From contig NC_026503.1 of NCBI RefSeq assembly GCF_000182925.2, forward strand, positions 2,170,001 to 2,234,000: a stretch of DNA of 64,000 bases. Direction: 5' to 3'. Origin of the DNA: Neurospora crassa OR74A (Eukaryota; Ascomycota; Sordariomycetes; Sordariales; Sordariaceae). Of this stretch, positions 24,250 to 38,122 are shown piece by piece (position 1 is the stretch's first letter; every line of letters begins with the position of its first letter). The position numbers were made by a program, and so were the translations under genes. Under the pieces are notes generated by a model that worked only from the letters and a program-made list of their open reading frames with translations, searched no databases and was not told the origin of the DNA.

Positions 24250-26080
24250 TTAATTAAAACAATAGCCCAAGTAGATTATACCTTTAATAAAATTTTTACC
24301 TTCATCCAATACTTTGAAACCTGTTCCGACCTTACTACGTTACTTATACTAAATATAATTATATAGTAATATATTACTATAATTATCGAATATACGAACT
24401 TAAATAATTATAAATAATTTTAAACTCAGTTTATATATACTATTATTCAACTTTTACTTAACCTAACCGTTCGATTAGCGTTAAATCAAGCCCTACGTTA
24501 GCCTTACCTTAAGTAGGTTGAATATATCCATTATATTATTTATTAGTATAGTAATATAATTCTAATTACTATAACCGGGTTTAGTAAAAGTATTATACTT
24601 TAAGTAGTATTAGTTATTCTTCCTACGTAGGTTATATTATAAATTGTACCTCTTACTCGTTTTAGTTAAAAATAAAGGGACGTTATTATAATATATCCCG
24701 GCGCTAAACCCCTATTAATTAATTAAAACTTCTATAAAGTATATAAACCTACTTTATTTATTCTAATAGGTAATTAATATATTTAGATTAATACGTTATA
24801 GGATTGTATACGTTCGGGATATTTTATATATATTCTCCTCAAACCCGAATAAGCCTTTTATTACCGATTTTTCAAATTCTTTCGTATTCTAGAATTTACT
24901 ATTCGGATAGTGTTCGTTGCTATTAATAAACTTTATACTATTTACTAATAGCGCGACTTCTATACTTATTTCTCCAATCTTTATTAATTCCGACGGACCT
25001 TACCCTTTTCAATCCTATAATTCGGATATACGGCTATATTAATTAAAGAATTAGAAGTATATATATAAAAATACGCTGGCTTTTATCTATTCGAATAATT
25101 AGTAAATTTGCTTTAGATTATTCGTACTTCTATCGACTAGCCTAATATTAATATTATCTTTAATTCTATCCCTAAACTTAAAATATAAAACTTTAAACGT
25201 TTTAAATTCTTCTTTAGCCCCACTTCTAATAGTATTATTCTAAAAATAATTATTTATATTAATAATAAAGATTTAATTAGTAAAGTAAAAAAGTATTTTA
25301 TCTACTCTTTAATTAAATACGGTCTCTATAATTAATTTAATACGTATTTGACTATCTAAGTATACTATTTATACGTCCGTTTTATAAATTAAAATTGCTT
25401 CTATTATTAATTTATTACCTTTGAATTTTAATATTATATTATTATATTTATAGTAGTATTAGGAATAGGAATGGATATTCCCAATGTAATACGTATTATA
25501 CAATATAGTTAAGTTAAATTTAAGGATGTTTCAAATTTATAGTAGCGTTTTAGCCGCGCTATTTATAGTAGTAAATATAGCCTCGCTTACTTCTTTATAC
25601 CCTATTAGTACTTTAACCGGCTTGGGTTTGAATTCGTTAAACCGTCCGTATTAATAATATAACCTACCGACCCCTTGCGTATATATAAATTTAATTCGTC
25701 CTTTATAATAAATACCCTATTCGAGGTTATATAATTTTAATTACTAAACCGGACTACGAATATACGGTCCGTAAAAGACCCCGTCTATAGTATATTTCTA
25801 CTCCGGAACCTTTAATTAAAGAAGTAAACAAAGTGGAACGAGAAGTAATAAATCGATTTAATTAATAGCTATCCCAATATATATATTATTATTAATATAA
25901 TATATTTCTACGAAGCCCTATTTAAAATACTATAAAATTATATCAACCACTAGAATTACTTATAGAGCACCTACTATAATAAATGTAATTATTACTTTAA
26001 TTAAATTAAATGGATGCCCCTAAAACCGAAGAAGCTTAGTGCCCCTATACCTATAAGTAAGGTAGGCTTATTTTTATTTT
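24250..26080 (+). pseudogene. RIP-degraded RecQ-type DEAD/H helicase
   Basis: Plus-strand relic with RecQ helicase motifs in order. A Q-motif-like region lies near 24,480-24,540. Motif I is TGFSKS (24,574-24,591; TG-GKS in the family). Then come IVPLTR near 24,645 and a degraded Walker B/DEAH with AINKLYTIYQ.RDF near 24,915-24,960. Next is PNINIIFNSIPKL, then motif V GIGMDIPNVIRIIQYS (about 25,460-25,510), and motif VI .QRFSRAIYSSKYS (about 25,540-25,585). Several stops are C-to-T or G-to-A products. RecQ enzymes unwind DNA 3' to 5'; multi-copy fungal versions include telomere-linked helicases, and a copy hit by RIP must have been repeated. A host recQ gene or a transposon-borne copy are both possible. 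The Gypsy element at 26,534 lies just downstream and may interrupt its 3' part. Confidence 0.7.
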
Positions 26081-26528
26081 ACTTTAAGGGTTTTTTTATA
26101 GAGTATATTATATTTATATTTACAATATTAAATATTAATTTCTAATTATTATACTCTATTCTCATTCTACCCAAAATATCTTAGTAAATTATATACTTAA
26201 TAATCGGTAGAAGTATATCTGTATATACTATAGCGGATATAATAGAAGGTACACCCCTCCTATAAAATTAGGAATATTTAAATTAATATAATTCCAACTT
26301 TATTACTAAGTATATTAGGCTATTCTCGGTCACTAATATTATCCCAAATAGTAAGTATAAAAACGTTTATACTAATAATATAGTATATAGTAGAGATAGT
26401 ACCGCCTTACCTATTCCGGTCGTAGATCCTTCGGGGGCGGCCCTATATACTATTATAATCCTAGCCCCTATTGTACCGTTATACTCCATTTAGTATCCTA
26501 CGTACGGGGGTCGATAATCGAAGTGTAG
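26080..26528 (+). other. Region between RecQ relic and the outer Gypsy element
   Basis: Coding-like plus-strand traces continue (for example VVDPSGAALYTIIILAPIVP near 26,420-26,480) and may be the C-terminal extension of the RecQ relic. No family recognised. Confidence 0.35.
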
Positions 26529-26533
26529 TAAAT
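26529..26533. repeat. Left target-site duplication TAAAT (outer Gypsy)
   Basis: TAAAT directly before the 5' LTR matches TAAAT at 45,372-45,376 directly after the 3' LTR. A 5-bp duplication is typical of Ty3/Gypsy integration. Confidence 0.85.
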
Positions 26534-26872
26534 TGTTATAGGGCATTCTTAGTAGATACCTAAATGCTCTGTCTTATTATAGCAGCCGCTCACTAGAGCG
26601 CATAGTCTGTTATATAAGAGTGCTCGTCCTGTTAACCTCTATTAAAGTAGACGGATTATTAATTTATATTATACCAACCTTATATCTATCTTACTTATAT
26701 TTAATAAAGTTGTATACAAAGTTCCAAGTTGAGGTTCGCGATAGCTCTTATCTTCAACTTCCTTTAATAAGACTATCGTCAATCGTTACGCACTATTACT
26801 CTATCCAGCAACCAATCGCTTATATTATTATTCTCTATTATTATTACTTATAAAGTACATCTTCGCGTAATA
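26534..26872 (+). repeat. 5' LTR of outer Gypsy (339 bp)
   Basis: Starts TGTTATAGGGC and ends CGCGTAATA. The ancestral terminal inverted repeat was probably TGTTA...TAACA, with the final C now T. It aligns end to end with 45,014-45,371 except for the gap there. It retains many CpA/TpG (for example GCAGCCGCTCACTAGAGCGCA) and is clearly less mutated than its partner. Confidence 0.92.
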
Positions 26873-27049
26873 AGTGGTACCTACAATTCAATTTTAAACC
26901 GACCTCATTATTCCTTATATCTCTTCCTTTCGTCGAGGGGGGAAATATATTAAGTCTAATAATAATTTATTAAATTTTATAACCATTATTCAACTTTTAC
27001 CCTTTTAAACCAAATACTTACACTTTTACTCCTTGGAATCCCCTCTTTT

Positions 27050-30000
27050 CTTTACTACTTTATTACTACTTATTCTAATCTAAAGGCTAAACTAAATAAT
27101 ATTAAAAATTAATTAAGTAAACCCTTAAACGACTTTTAACCTCTAGGAGGAAAGTCTAATACGCAAAGTACGTTAAATCGTCAAATTTGCTACGTATAAG
27201 CCGCAACTTCACTATAAGGAAAGATTTTAACTTTTAGCCGCTGAACTATTTATTAAGGTAGTATAGTTGCGTTTAAATGAAGAAATTAGCTATATCGAAA
27301 TTGAATTTAATTAGTCCGCTAATATTAATAATAATATTTATAATAAAAGATAAATTATTAATTTGGATATAACGGACTGCGAAGTTTAATAAGTCCTATG
27401 TAAGTATTGCTAGTTAGTTGCCAACTATCTAGTCCCGATACGCTAAAATTAGTTATTTACAATTAAAGAAGGAGTATTGTTATAATTACGGAAGAAGAAT
27501 TAGAAATAATTTATAGCCCGAATTAAAACGAATAATACTACTATTAATACTACTGCCTAAGTACCTATTCCCCCTAATACCGGCAATACAAACGTATACT
27601 CCTTATTAGTAACCTTTTTGGATACTATTAGGATAATTAATACGCTAGCCCTTATTAACCTAATATAAATTCCTATACTACCTTCTTTACTGCTTATATT
27701 TATTAAATAATATATTTAATTAAGCCTAATTTAACGACCCTTCTCACTAACCAAATTAATAGTTTTATAAATAAATTCAATTATTAAAATTACTACTAAT
27801 ATTATTTAATAACTAATTGCCAATCCTACTACTAAATATTTCGGAAATCTTATATAAGCCGAAACCCTCCTATATTTAGCGTAGAAGTAATAATAAAAAT
27901 AAATAAATTAATATCTAGGAACTACTCTTACTAACTACTTTCCAACGTACTTTATCAACCTAAATTAAAATACTATACGCCTTACCTAACGTAATATAAA
28001 GATTGGAAGTAGATCCCCGAATCCTCTACTTTACTTTACCTAACCGATTTATAATACTATATATTTAATTTAGAATAATATAAAGCCCAGTTTCGGTCTC
28101 CTAATACCCACTACCGTAAGGCGCACCGCCGCTCAGCCGTACGAAAACCCTACTATTTATTACAACTAGCATTCTAATAGTCTTATCGGCCTAATCGGCG
28201 AAATAGTTATAATTAATACTAAAGATCTGCGTAATATTATTAGCTTAGCTAATTAAATAAAAAATCTTCGTATTAATTGCATTAACTAGTAACCCCTATT
28301 TAATAATATTAACCAACTTCCTATTCATCTTCGTAAGTATATACTAATTCCGGCTACGGGCTGCAATATCTCCGAATAAGCTTTAAAGATAAATTTTAAA
28401 AAATTAATAAATTAAACCCCGGTAAGCGAAAAATAAACTAAATAATAAGGATTACTACCCGTAATACTAAATAATAATAGTTACCTACTATCGGCCGTCC
28501 CGAAGGCTCCTACTCCTTTTATACGTTTAGCCTTTTATTAGAATGTTTATCCTATTAATAACTTATAAATTATATACTTTAACGTTAAATCCGATATTTC
28601 TATTCTATTAATTAAAGCTAATAGCAATAGTACAATAACGGACAACACGGCGCTTCGCAAAATACTTAAGGATTTATATAATCGTATCGAAGATTTAGAA
28701 GATCGGAACTAAACTTTTACCGAATCTATCTCTAAAGCTAATACTAATAGTCATTAAATAATTAAGGAGGAACCTTTCAAAATATTAAATATTAAGATAT
28801 ATTTCCTTAATATAAAACTTAATAAATTAAAGAAAAGTATCTATTAAGACGGTAAAATTAATATTTATACTACCTTTTATAGATTTAACAATATAATTAA
28901 AGGGCACTTAAAGAATTACCTAGAAAAATACTAAATTCTCGCTAATAACCTTAATTAACTATTCTACAATATAGTATTACATTAGTAGAATTTTACCTTC
29001 TCTAAAAATAAATATAATAACCTTCGTAATAGTTTTAATAAAACTCTCTATATACTAAGCCTCGTATTCGGCATTAAGCCCTATAAGGCGTAGAAATAAC
29101 TAAATACGAATAAGTTTATTATAGAACTATATAAGATTAATACGTAGGCGCTTCGCAACTACTCAACCCAATTATTTAAATATATTCGCCTTTAAGGAAA
29201 TACTTCGGACTTCTAATTATATATTTAATTATAGAATAACCTACACTTAATAATATAAATTATATATATCCCTCCGGAATAGAACGTTAATCTTAGCGAA
29301 TATATTAATAAAATTAAATAAAAGGCTATTCTAATACGCTACTTATTCCTTAACTCCTTAAAAAATAAATAAACAATCTACTTTACTACTAGTAATTCTA
29401 ATAATAAGGACGATAATTCTAACGTTTATATTAGATTCTAGGGAAATTGTAATAGTAGTAAACCTTTTTAGAAAAACTTCTTATTTTATAATAACGGGTT
29501 CAACAATAAATTAGGTAGGAAATTATATTTTAATAAGGGATATAGGAACTTTAGCAATAAATTTAATAAACGTAATACTAATCGATTAGGCAATAGTAAT
29601 AATCGCTAGCGCTATTAAAATAAAAGATTTAAACACCGTTAAATCTTACGGGACGGCTATTATATTTACACTTCTACTACAATAATCTTTACAAATAATT
29701 CTAATATAGATAATAAAGTCCATAACCTATAGAATAAAGGTTACTATTTTATTAGGGACTTCGAAGAAGAGGTAGAAGAGTTTGTAGTAGATACTTCCGA
29801 GGTTAAATATAATAATAAACCTTCTACCTACTTTACCGGCCATCTAGCCCCTAATAAACTTTCGTCTCCTAGTATTTTATTATTTTATATCCTTTTACGC
29901 ACAATAATTAATAAACCGGCGGTTATTCTTAATATAATTCCTATTAAAAATACTAACTCTAATAGGTCTATACAACCCCTATCATCAAATCTATCATCCA

Positions 30001-30781
30001 ATACCAAATTTACAACAATTCCTAAATATTTAAAAAAGGCCCAAACTTCTTATAGGTCGTCCGATCCTTTATTTAATAATTAAATAACCTCTATTGTAAA
30101 TAGTTAAAAGCCGCTTAGCTGGGTTGGAATATTAAAGAAAGTAGACGTCTAAATAAGCTTATTAATATTAGTAGACGGATAGAAGCCCGAATTGTTGGAA
30201 ATTTAGTACAAAAGCCAATATGCGCTACTTACTTTTACTAAAGGATAAACTATTAAGGTAATCCCGGATATTACTCTTAGGAATAGGGAAACAAACTTAT
30301 AGAAAATTATATTATATTTATAAGTTAATATTAAGTCCAATCCCAATATACCTATCATTACTATATATTTTAATTCAAATTATTTATTAATAATAACAAA
30401 TAAAATATTCATTAAAGAATTTTCGCCGAATATAAGGTATAAAGTAGTGCCGCCTAGCATTATAAAAAGTATTAATTCGAAAATTATTATTAATACGGTT
30501 ATTGAATTTAACTTCTATATAGAAGGAAAAGTTAATAATATTAAGGTTAATAGATACTTCTAGATAACCGCCTTAATCATTAATAAATTAGGCCCAAATA
30601 TACTATTAGGAATAAACTTCCTTCGCTACTATAGTACAAAGCTGGACTTTAATACTATTTTATATTCTTTTAAATTAGTCTTTAGTATAAAAGTCTAAAG
30701 TAAAGTCTATTCTAAAAGAATCGAAGCGGGGAAGGATATTCTTATTACTAAAGTCTTCGCTAAGTTTAATATTCTATTATT
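27050..30781 (+). pseudogene. gag and protease region of outer Gypsy
   Basis: The plus strand reads a long degraded polypeptide in shifting frames. It is glutamine- and asparagine-rich at about 28,800-29,700, consistent with gag. It ends in a retroviral-type aspartic protease region at about 30,300-30,700, where LGPNILLGINFLRYY (near 30,590-30,625) matches the family's conserved ILLG-DFL turn. I did not find a clear zinc knuckle. Many stops. The sequence is cut immediately downstream by the inner element at 30,787. Confidence 0.65.
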
Positions 30782-30786
30782 AGGAG
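30782..30786. repeat. Left target-site duplication AGGAG (inner Gypsy)
   Basis: AGGAG before the 5' LTR equals AGGAG at 38,353-38,357 after the 3' LTR. Confidence 0.9.
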
Positions 30787-31016
30787 TGTCACGGCACTAG
30801 CAGTCGTGACCGAGGCACGGGTTGCCGGGCACAGTCGTACACGCGGCAACCCGACCCACCGGGCCGGTGCACAAGGCACCGGGGTTCTGGGTTAAAACCC
30901 CAGACCCTACGTACCTCTTTATACGTTTCCTTTCTTTTCTTCTTCATTTTGTAATTCTACAATAGACCTGGAATTAACGTATTAGCTTGTTTCTCGTGAC
31001 TACGTCGCTTGTGATA
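30787..31016 (+). repeat. 5' LTR of inner Gypsy (230 bp)
   Basis: Begins TGTCACGGCACTAGCAGTCG and ends CGCTTGTGATA. Aligns to 38,123-38,352 without indels; I count about 23 differences, all transitions. It keeps most CpA/TpG, so it is close to the ancestral LTR, unlike the element interior. Confidence 0.95.
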
Positions 31017-31869
31017 ATCACAAGATCAATCTACATACTTTCTAAGGAGGAAATCAAACATCCTATTATATTTAACCTTCTAAATAATTGTATTATATTA
31101 CTAACGACTTCGGTTAAGAACAATAGTACATATTCTCAAAGAAAAGGTAAGCTAGGCCCTACCGAAGAAGTAGGTAAATTAAGGCTTACTAAAGAAGTAA
31201 AGATAGTAATCTGCTTCGTAATTAATATTAAAAGTAATTATTATAGTGAGCGTTTAAGTAAATAAGGCTTAGAAGTAGGTTGTAAGGGCCTAGAAAGATA
31301 AAATCGCTATAGAGTAGGTTATTTTTAATATTAATAACGTACTTATTACCCTAAAGTTAGTGGTAGAGTAGAATAATGCCTTTCGTCGCCGATCGCTAAA
31401 TATTATTATTATTAAGGATAAATAGAACATTTAGTCGCGTACCCTCAATATATCTAACCTCGATAACGAAGAGGCTCTAAATAATATTAACAAAGCTATT
31501 GTATTTTTTAATTAGGAAATTACTACTAAAATAGTTAACGTATATTACACCTTCAAGAAAGAAGATTTGTATACGTTCCTATATATAAAAATTAGTACAA
31601 TTGCAAAATATTATTCGAAAAAGGGTAAAGGTCCCGCTTTTGCTTTTAGACCCCTTACTAAGGCTAGTAAGGATTATTAGTCTTACTATCTCGAGCGCGA
31701 TAAATTGTACATTAGCCCCTTCCTCGTCGATTTTATTGTTTTTAAGAATATTTATAAAGGCGATAAAGCTAGAATAGAGGCTATATTTTAAGAAATTAAA
31801 TTGCGTACGATTTTAGCGGAAGCCGCCTTAACTTAATAGTAAGGTTATTAAATTATTATTATTAACTTA

Positions 31870-33560
31870 AATATTAACTTAAGTAAGATATACGAATATA
31901 CCCTAAATTTCTTCAATTATTAGAAGGCGACCGAGGAGGAGATCCTTAAATTTAAAAATAAGATTATTATATTTAAGAATACTACCGCTAATTATAATTT
32001 AATTACCCTTCCTTAGGACGATATCGAAGAATTGGACCAATTGCAATATAAAAATACAACCCTACGCAAGAAGAACCAAGAGCTCTAGGAGGAAGTCGCA
32101 TTCGGTATTACTAAACTAAATACTATAATAAGTAATTAAGCTTAGACCGAGAATAAATACTTAGATAGGGTAAATAACAGTAATATTCCTACAATTATCA
32201 ATAAGGATTATAACAGTAACTCTCGTCCCGACTACCGAGGTCCGTCCGATAATTAGAATAACGATAGCGATTAAATCCCCGAATAAAAAATTCCTACTCC
32301 GTTAGAAGGCTATTACAATTGCTCTAAGCTATTAGCCAAAATAAATAAAATTTAAGATAGCCTATTTTAAACCTAATATAAATTAAGTAAAACGTAGGAT
32401 ACTTTAGCTACCATTACTAATTAAGTTAAAAAATTAGGAACCGAAGTCGCTTTAAAGGAAAGTAAGATTATCGACCAAAATATAGTAATCGCCTATTTTA
32501 TTAAAGAGAATATAAACCTTCGGAAGGCTAAGAAGAAAGTTACTATCGATCCCGTCCTACAGAATATAACCCCCTAAAATTTAGCTTAATACCGGTATAA
32601 ATAAGCTAAGGATTTAGACGATAACCCTAGCTACAACCGCAAAAGCACTCCCGCTACAAATACTTCGGTTAGCAGCTCTAACCGGCTTTTAATAAAGGAG
32701 AAGGATCCCCCGTATTTTTATAATAAGAAGAATAAGGATACAATCTCCTTCGATATTTAGTATTATTATATTTAGAATAAACTAAAGTTGAACACCGATT
32801 ATTTTACTAATAATAAGGCTAAGAAAATATATATCGAGAACTATATTACGGGTAAGGCCGCCTAAGACCTAGAACCCTACCTCGGAAATGGACCTTACTA
32901 TATTAGGATATCCTAAGAATTATTAGATTATTTAAAGAATAAGTACTATAATTACAACCAAAAGGAAAAGGCTATCTTCGAATTTAATAAACTACAATTC
33001 TAGATAAACTAAAATTTCTAGGAATTCCGCAATACCTTCGTCCATCTAGCTAGTAAATATAATAAACCGGCTAATACTTAGAAGTAAGAATTTAATTAGA
33101 AGCTTCTTATAAATATTTAAAATACCTTACTATTTAACTATAGTAAAAATACAATCGATTTTATTACTTTTATTTGTATAGCTAAGAAAGTAGTAGAAAA
33201 TAGCCAACGCCTATAGAAATTTAAATAGAAGGATAAAAGTAAGGATAAGGACGGTAAAGATAAAGGCTTATTATTTTCGTTTTCTTCGAACTCTTTTAGT
33301 AAGGCTAAAGGTTTATCCTCCTCGTCCGTAGCTAAAGGCTTAGACGGAAATTACTATCCCCCCGAAATATTAAAGGACGAAGCTTATAAATTTTTAGAGG
33401 AAAATAAGTATTTTATTTGTAAGTAGATAGATTATTATTTTTAGAATTATCCGAATAAGTATAATAACTCCAACCGCATTAACAAACTCGTTAAATAGTT
33501 TGCCTATAAGGAAGCTAAGAAGGATACGGCGGAAGGAAAATAGTTACTTTAGGAATCGTA
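31870..33560 (+). pseudogene. gag region of inner Gypsy
   Basis: Degraded plus-strand polypeptide with a capsid-like segment near 32,830-33,200 (ENYITGKAA.DLEPYLGNGP, then FQEFRNTFVHLASKYNKPA) and a zinc-knuckle-like YFICK.TDYYF.NYPNK near 33,410-33,455. A Ser/Lys-rich linker lies between. Typical of chromovirus gag. Stops are TAA/TAG from CAA/CAG/TGG. Confidence 0.75.
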
Positions 33561-36500
33561 GATTCCTTCCTAAGGAATAAGTTAATTAACACTTATCCTA
33601 AAGACCTAAAAGAGGTAGCTATTATAAAAGTAATAGAAATAAAAGTAGAAAAGGATTTCTTAAAGGATTATCTTAGTAGAGAGGCTTTACTAACTTACTA
33701 TATTATAATATATAATAGTAAATTATTATCTATATCTAACGTACTTATTAATTCGGAAGTAAATAGAAATATCTTTATAAACCGAAAATTCGCTAATCGC
33801 CTTACTAACCTACCTATCGAACAATTTTATAATTTCAAGCCCTATACGGTAGGAGGATACGACGGCTAATATAGCGAAAATATCGATTTATACCTTCGAA
33901 GTACCCTATAAATTTAAAATCGAATTCTTCTAGGCGAAGTAATAATAATTATAAATTCGGAATATAACTTTATCCTCGGCAAGTATTGGATGCAACGATA
34001 TCAGGTTCTAGTAGATATTTATAACCGACGTTTTATCTTCTTAGAAATTAAGGAAGAGGAATTAATAATTAAGAAGGTAGAGGCGGTTAGGGCTAGAATA
34101 CTAATAGAAATTAATTATTGTATTACGGAATTGGAGTAATAACAGATATTAGCGGAGGAGGTTAAATAGAAGATACCCGAAACCTTAGGTCGGCCTATAG
34201 AATTATTTTAAGAACTAGCGGTCCGATTAAGGAAATAAAGAGAAAATAAAAACTTAGTTAAAATAGAACGTAAGCTCTACAATTAGCGGGCGCCTATTAA
34301 GGAGGAGCCCCTTCCTATAAAGCGCGAATATATCGCTATATTAAATAAGGAGCAGGAGTAGGACCCTTACTAAGGCGAGGACTTACGAGGCTAATACCAA
34401 TTAAAGTACAATAGGATTGGTTGGTATAAATACTATAATAACTTCGCTATTATTGGAGTAGAAGCTTTTTTTAAATTCGCCGAACGTAAATATATAGGAA
34501 TAATTAATCTTTATAAGTTAGACTATTTTATTGAAGATTAGCGAAGGAAAGACTAATTATTTAGAGAGGATAAGGAGGAATTTAAGGAAAGGGCGAAATG
34601 GGAGGTACTAATTTACACTTATTAATATTTCAATATTTTTAGTAAAAAGTAGTCGGATATACTCCTTATTTATTGCCTAAGCGATTATAAAATTAAGATC
34701 GAGGAAGGTATTCGACTAGAGGACTTAAGGTATAGTTTATTATATAAAATAATAATTAATAAGTTAGAGGTTTGCTAAAAGTATATTAATAAAATACTAG
34801 TGAAAAGCTTTATTAAAAGTAGTTCAATACCTTGGGCAGCGCCGATTTTTTTTATACTTAAAGTTAATAGTAGTTTACACTTTTATATCGATTACTAGAA
34901 ATTCAACGCTATTATTAGGAAGGACTAATATCCCCTACTGCTAATTGAAGAAACTATTATTCGGATTAGTTAAGTAAAGATTTTTACGAAGATTAATATT
35001 CATTAAACCTTCTATTATATCTATATATACCTAGATAATAAAAAATTAATAACCTTCCGTATTAAGTATAGAGCCTACAAATATAAGGTATTGCTATTCG
35101 GATTGACCAACGGACCCTCCACCTTTTAATAATATATTAATAATATTTTAATAGGTTATTTAGACGATTTCTATAGTACTTATATCGATAATATCCTTAT
35201 TTTCTCCAATAGCTTAAAGGAATATAAAATATACGTTAAGAAGGTTTTAGCCCGCTTAGAAGCCGCCGGACTCCAAACCGATCTCGATAAATACAAATTC
35301 TACGTTGAGAAAACGAAGTTCCTTAATTTTATTATCGGTAAAAACGGAGTAGCTATAGACCTTTAGAAAATCGCCGTCGTTAAGGATTGGAAGGTCCCTA
35401 CGAATATACGAAGTATATAGTCCTTCTTCAGTTTCTACAATTTCTATTACAAATTCGTGAAGGACTATAGCTGGGTAGTAAAACTATTGATAGTTTTGAC
35501 AAAGAAGGGCGAAGAGTACAGCTAGAATCAAAATTATTAAGATGCCTTTGAAGAGTTCAAGCGGCGATTACTAAATACACCTATCTTAGCCTATTTTAAA
35601 TACGACTATCCTATTCGAATTGAAACGGATACTTTTAATAGTGTAGTCGCTGGCGTCTTTTTATAGGAGGTAGGAAGAGATTAGAAACTAATAGCCTTCT
35701 TTTCGGAGACTATATACGGAGTAGAGTATAATTACTCTATTTATAATAAAGAATTAATAGCTATTATCCGCGCCCTATAATATTAGAGGGCGGAATTTAT
35801 AAGCTTATAAACGCTATTCTTAGTTATTATCAATTATAAGGCTTTAAAATACTTTAGTATTAAAAGGTTATTTAACCTCCGTTAGGCAGGATAGGCAGAA
35901 TTCTTAGCTTAGTACTACTTTATTATTTCGTACCGGCTTAGGAAGGATAATAGTACTACTAATGTACTTTTAAGGAAGTCCGAAGACTTAAAGACCTAGA
36001 AGGCTAAGTAGGAAATTTACTATATAATACGTATTTTTAGGACCCTAGAGGACGGATCGATAATTCAATCTAGCCGGGACCTATTATTAGTAGTGGCCAC
36101 TATCGATATAAGAGTGCTACCGGCTATTATAGCTATCAATATATAGATTATAGAAGTGGACCCGAATATAGAAAGGGAAGCGGCTACAATAAATAACGAC
36201 CGTTTGGAGGGATATATTTTAATGGATCGCTTATTCTTCAAAAATAAGATAAACATTAAATTCGAAATCTATTAAGATATAATTCGCTAAGGGGAAAATA
36301 GATACTAATTTATTATATATAATAAAATCCTAACCCAATATAGTAAATTAGTTGTACCTCTAAGAATATTAAGGGCCTAAATTATATACAAACTATATAC
36401 GAAGATTATAACCGCCCACTCTAACCAAAATAAAATAAAACGTTTAATTACTATTTAATATTAGTAGCTAGGAATAATAAGAGATATAGACCAGTACGTA

Positions 36501-37700
36501 ATAAATTGTATAATGTACTATACTTCGAAGGTTCCTCGCAATAAGACCCCGGGCGAACTATACCTACTATTATTAGTAGAAAGAACCTAGTAATTCTTAG
36601 TAATAGATTTTAAATTTATATTAAAGGACTATTAAGGTTTTAATAATATATTAATAATAGTAGATCGCCTAAGCAAAGCTATATAAATAATACTATACTA
36701 TACTAGCACAACCGTAAGAAATATAGCCCGAATGTACTATAAAGGTCTATACTATATATACAGTTTACCTAGAGAAGTAGTATCGGACTACGGCCCGTAA
36801 TTTATAACCGACTTTACAAATAAATTCGCCAAAATATTAAATATTAAATAGAAGCTAGCCTCGGTAGGTTACAATTAAACGGCCGGATAAGTAGAGATTA
36901 TAAACGAATACTTCGACTAAAGACTACGCCCCTTTGTAAACTACTTCTAAAATAATTAGTCCGACGCGATTCTAGTAATAAATACTATACAAATAGGTAT
37001 ACTATACAATAATCTTAGTAGAATATAACCCTATAAGGTCCTAAGGGGATTCCCTATACTAGGTACCTTAAATTAGGAAGCGCGTTCCAATTTAATTAGA
37101 ATAATAGTAAAGGAACAACTTAATTGTAGGGAAGCTTAGGAAATAGTTAAAAGGATATAGAGCTACGTAAGTAAAATAAAAGAATTTATCTCTATTATCT
37201 AAAAACGTATAATAAAATAGGCTAACTAATACCGCTAAGTCCCTAACTTTAATATAGAGGATAAGGTTGTAATTATTAAGAAAGGAGAATTATCGGACCA
37301 ACCTAATTACAAACTAAATTTCCTAGTTACTAGCTAATAATTTACTATTAAGGAGTAATACGGCTATTCTTATTACTTAGAGGTCTTAGAGGGTTAGCGA
37401 AGCTCGGATATCTTTTATACGGACCGTCTTTAGTAATATTCCAATAACTTACTATTTAAATAACGCGTTAAATAACTAGAGGAATAGTATATAGGGGACA
37501 ATATTAAGTAGGAAGTCGAAGAAATCTTAGTATTATAAATATATCGAGGTCGGCTATAGTACCGAGCGAGCTAGCGCGGCTATAACCCCGATTCGAAATA
37601 CTACGATACGTATAATTTTAAAAATTCATTAACGCTCCTCCGGGATTTCTACTACTAATATAGAGACTAACCGGGACCTCCTAAACAATTTAATATATAG
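33560..37700 (+). pseudogene. pol region of inner Gypsy: PR-RT-RH-INT-chromodomain
   Basis: In order: protease-like region ending YNFILGKYWMQRYQVLVD (about 33,960-34,020); reverse transcriptase with WAAPIFFILKVNSSLHFYID (about 34,830-34,890), the LLFGLTNGPSTF segment and active site YIDN at 35,181-35,192 (YIDD in live elements, last Asp changed by G-to-A); RNase H (about 35,580-35,980); integrase with the first two catalytic acids still readable in VIDFKF (about 36,600) and VSDYGP (about 36,785) and a Glu near 36,893; and a chromodomain-like tail (about 37,515-37,680; EEILVL.IYRGRL.YRAR.RGYNP). The chromodomain class targets heterochromatin. Many stops, no intact frame. Confidence 0.88.
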
Positions 37701-38112
37701 TTATAAGTAATAGAGATAAATAATTTTAATTTAAATTATAATAATAATAATATAGTAGAATAGAAGGGAGTACGGGTAATAAAGCGCTATATTAGGGCGA
37801 AGAAGTAATTTTCAATTGAAGGAGGCGGAATTATTGGGTAATTAATTTAAATAAAGTTATAGGGTAAATTATCTAATATACTATAGTAGATAGTTGGCGT
37901 AGTTAGTAATAGCACGGGGGCCCGGACCTAATTAATTAACTAGAAGCCTAAGGATACCCCCTTTCTATCTAGAAAGTGATTATATTCGAGCCAAAGTAAC
38001 GGTAACTTTTTTGTATAATTTTAATTGGAGGAGATAGGGAAGGATCTACTTTATATATATAATAGTTTTCTAGTGTATTTTTATACGATTCGGGACGAGT
38101 CTTTTTTCTACC

Positions 38113-38122
38113 GGGGGGGTGA
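38113..38122 (+). promoter_or_regulatory. Polypurine tract of inner Gypsy
   Basis: Purine run GGGGGGGTGA (with one T) immediately before the 3' LTR, the expected plus-strand primer site. Confidence 0.7.

Noticed and set aside
28129-28142. CCGCTCAGCCGTAC, similar to a stretch of Neurospora 5S rRNA as I recall it
   Set aside because: Only about 14 bases match; flanks do not, and the site lies in the gag relic.
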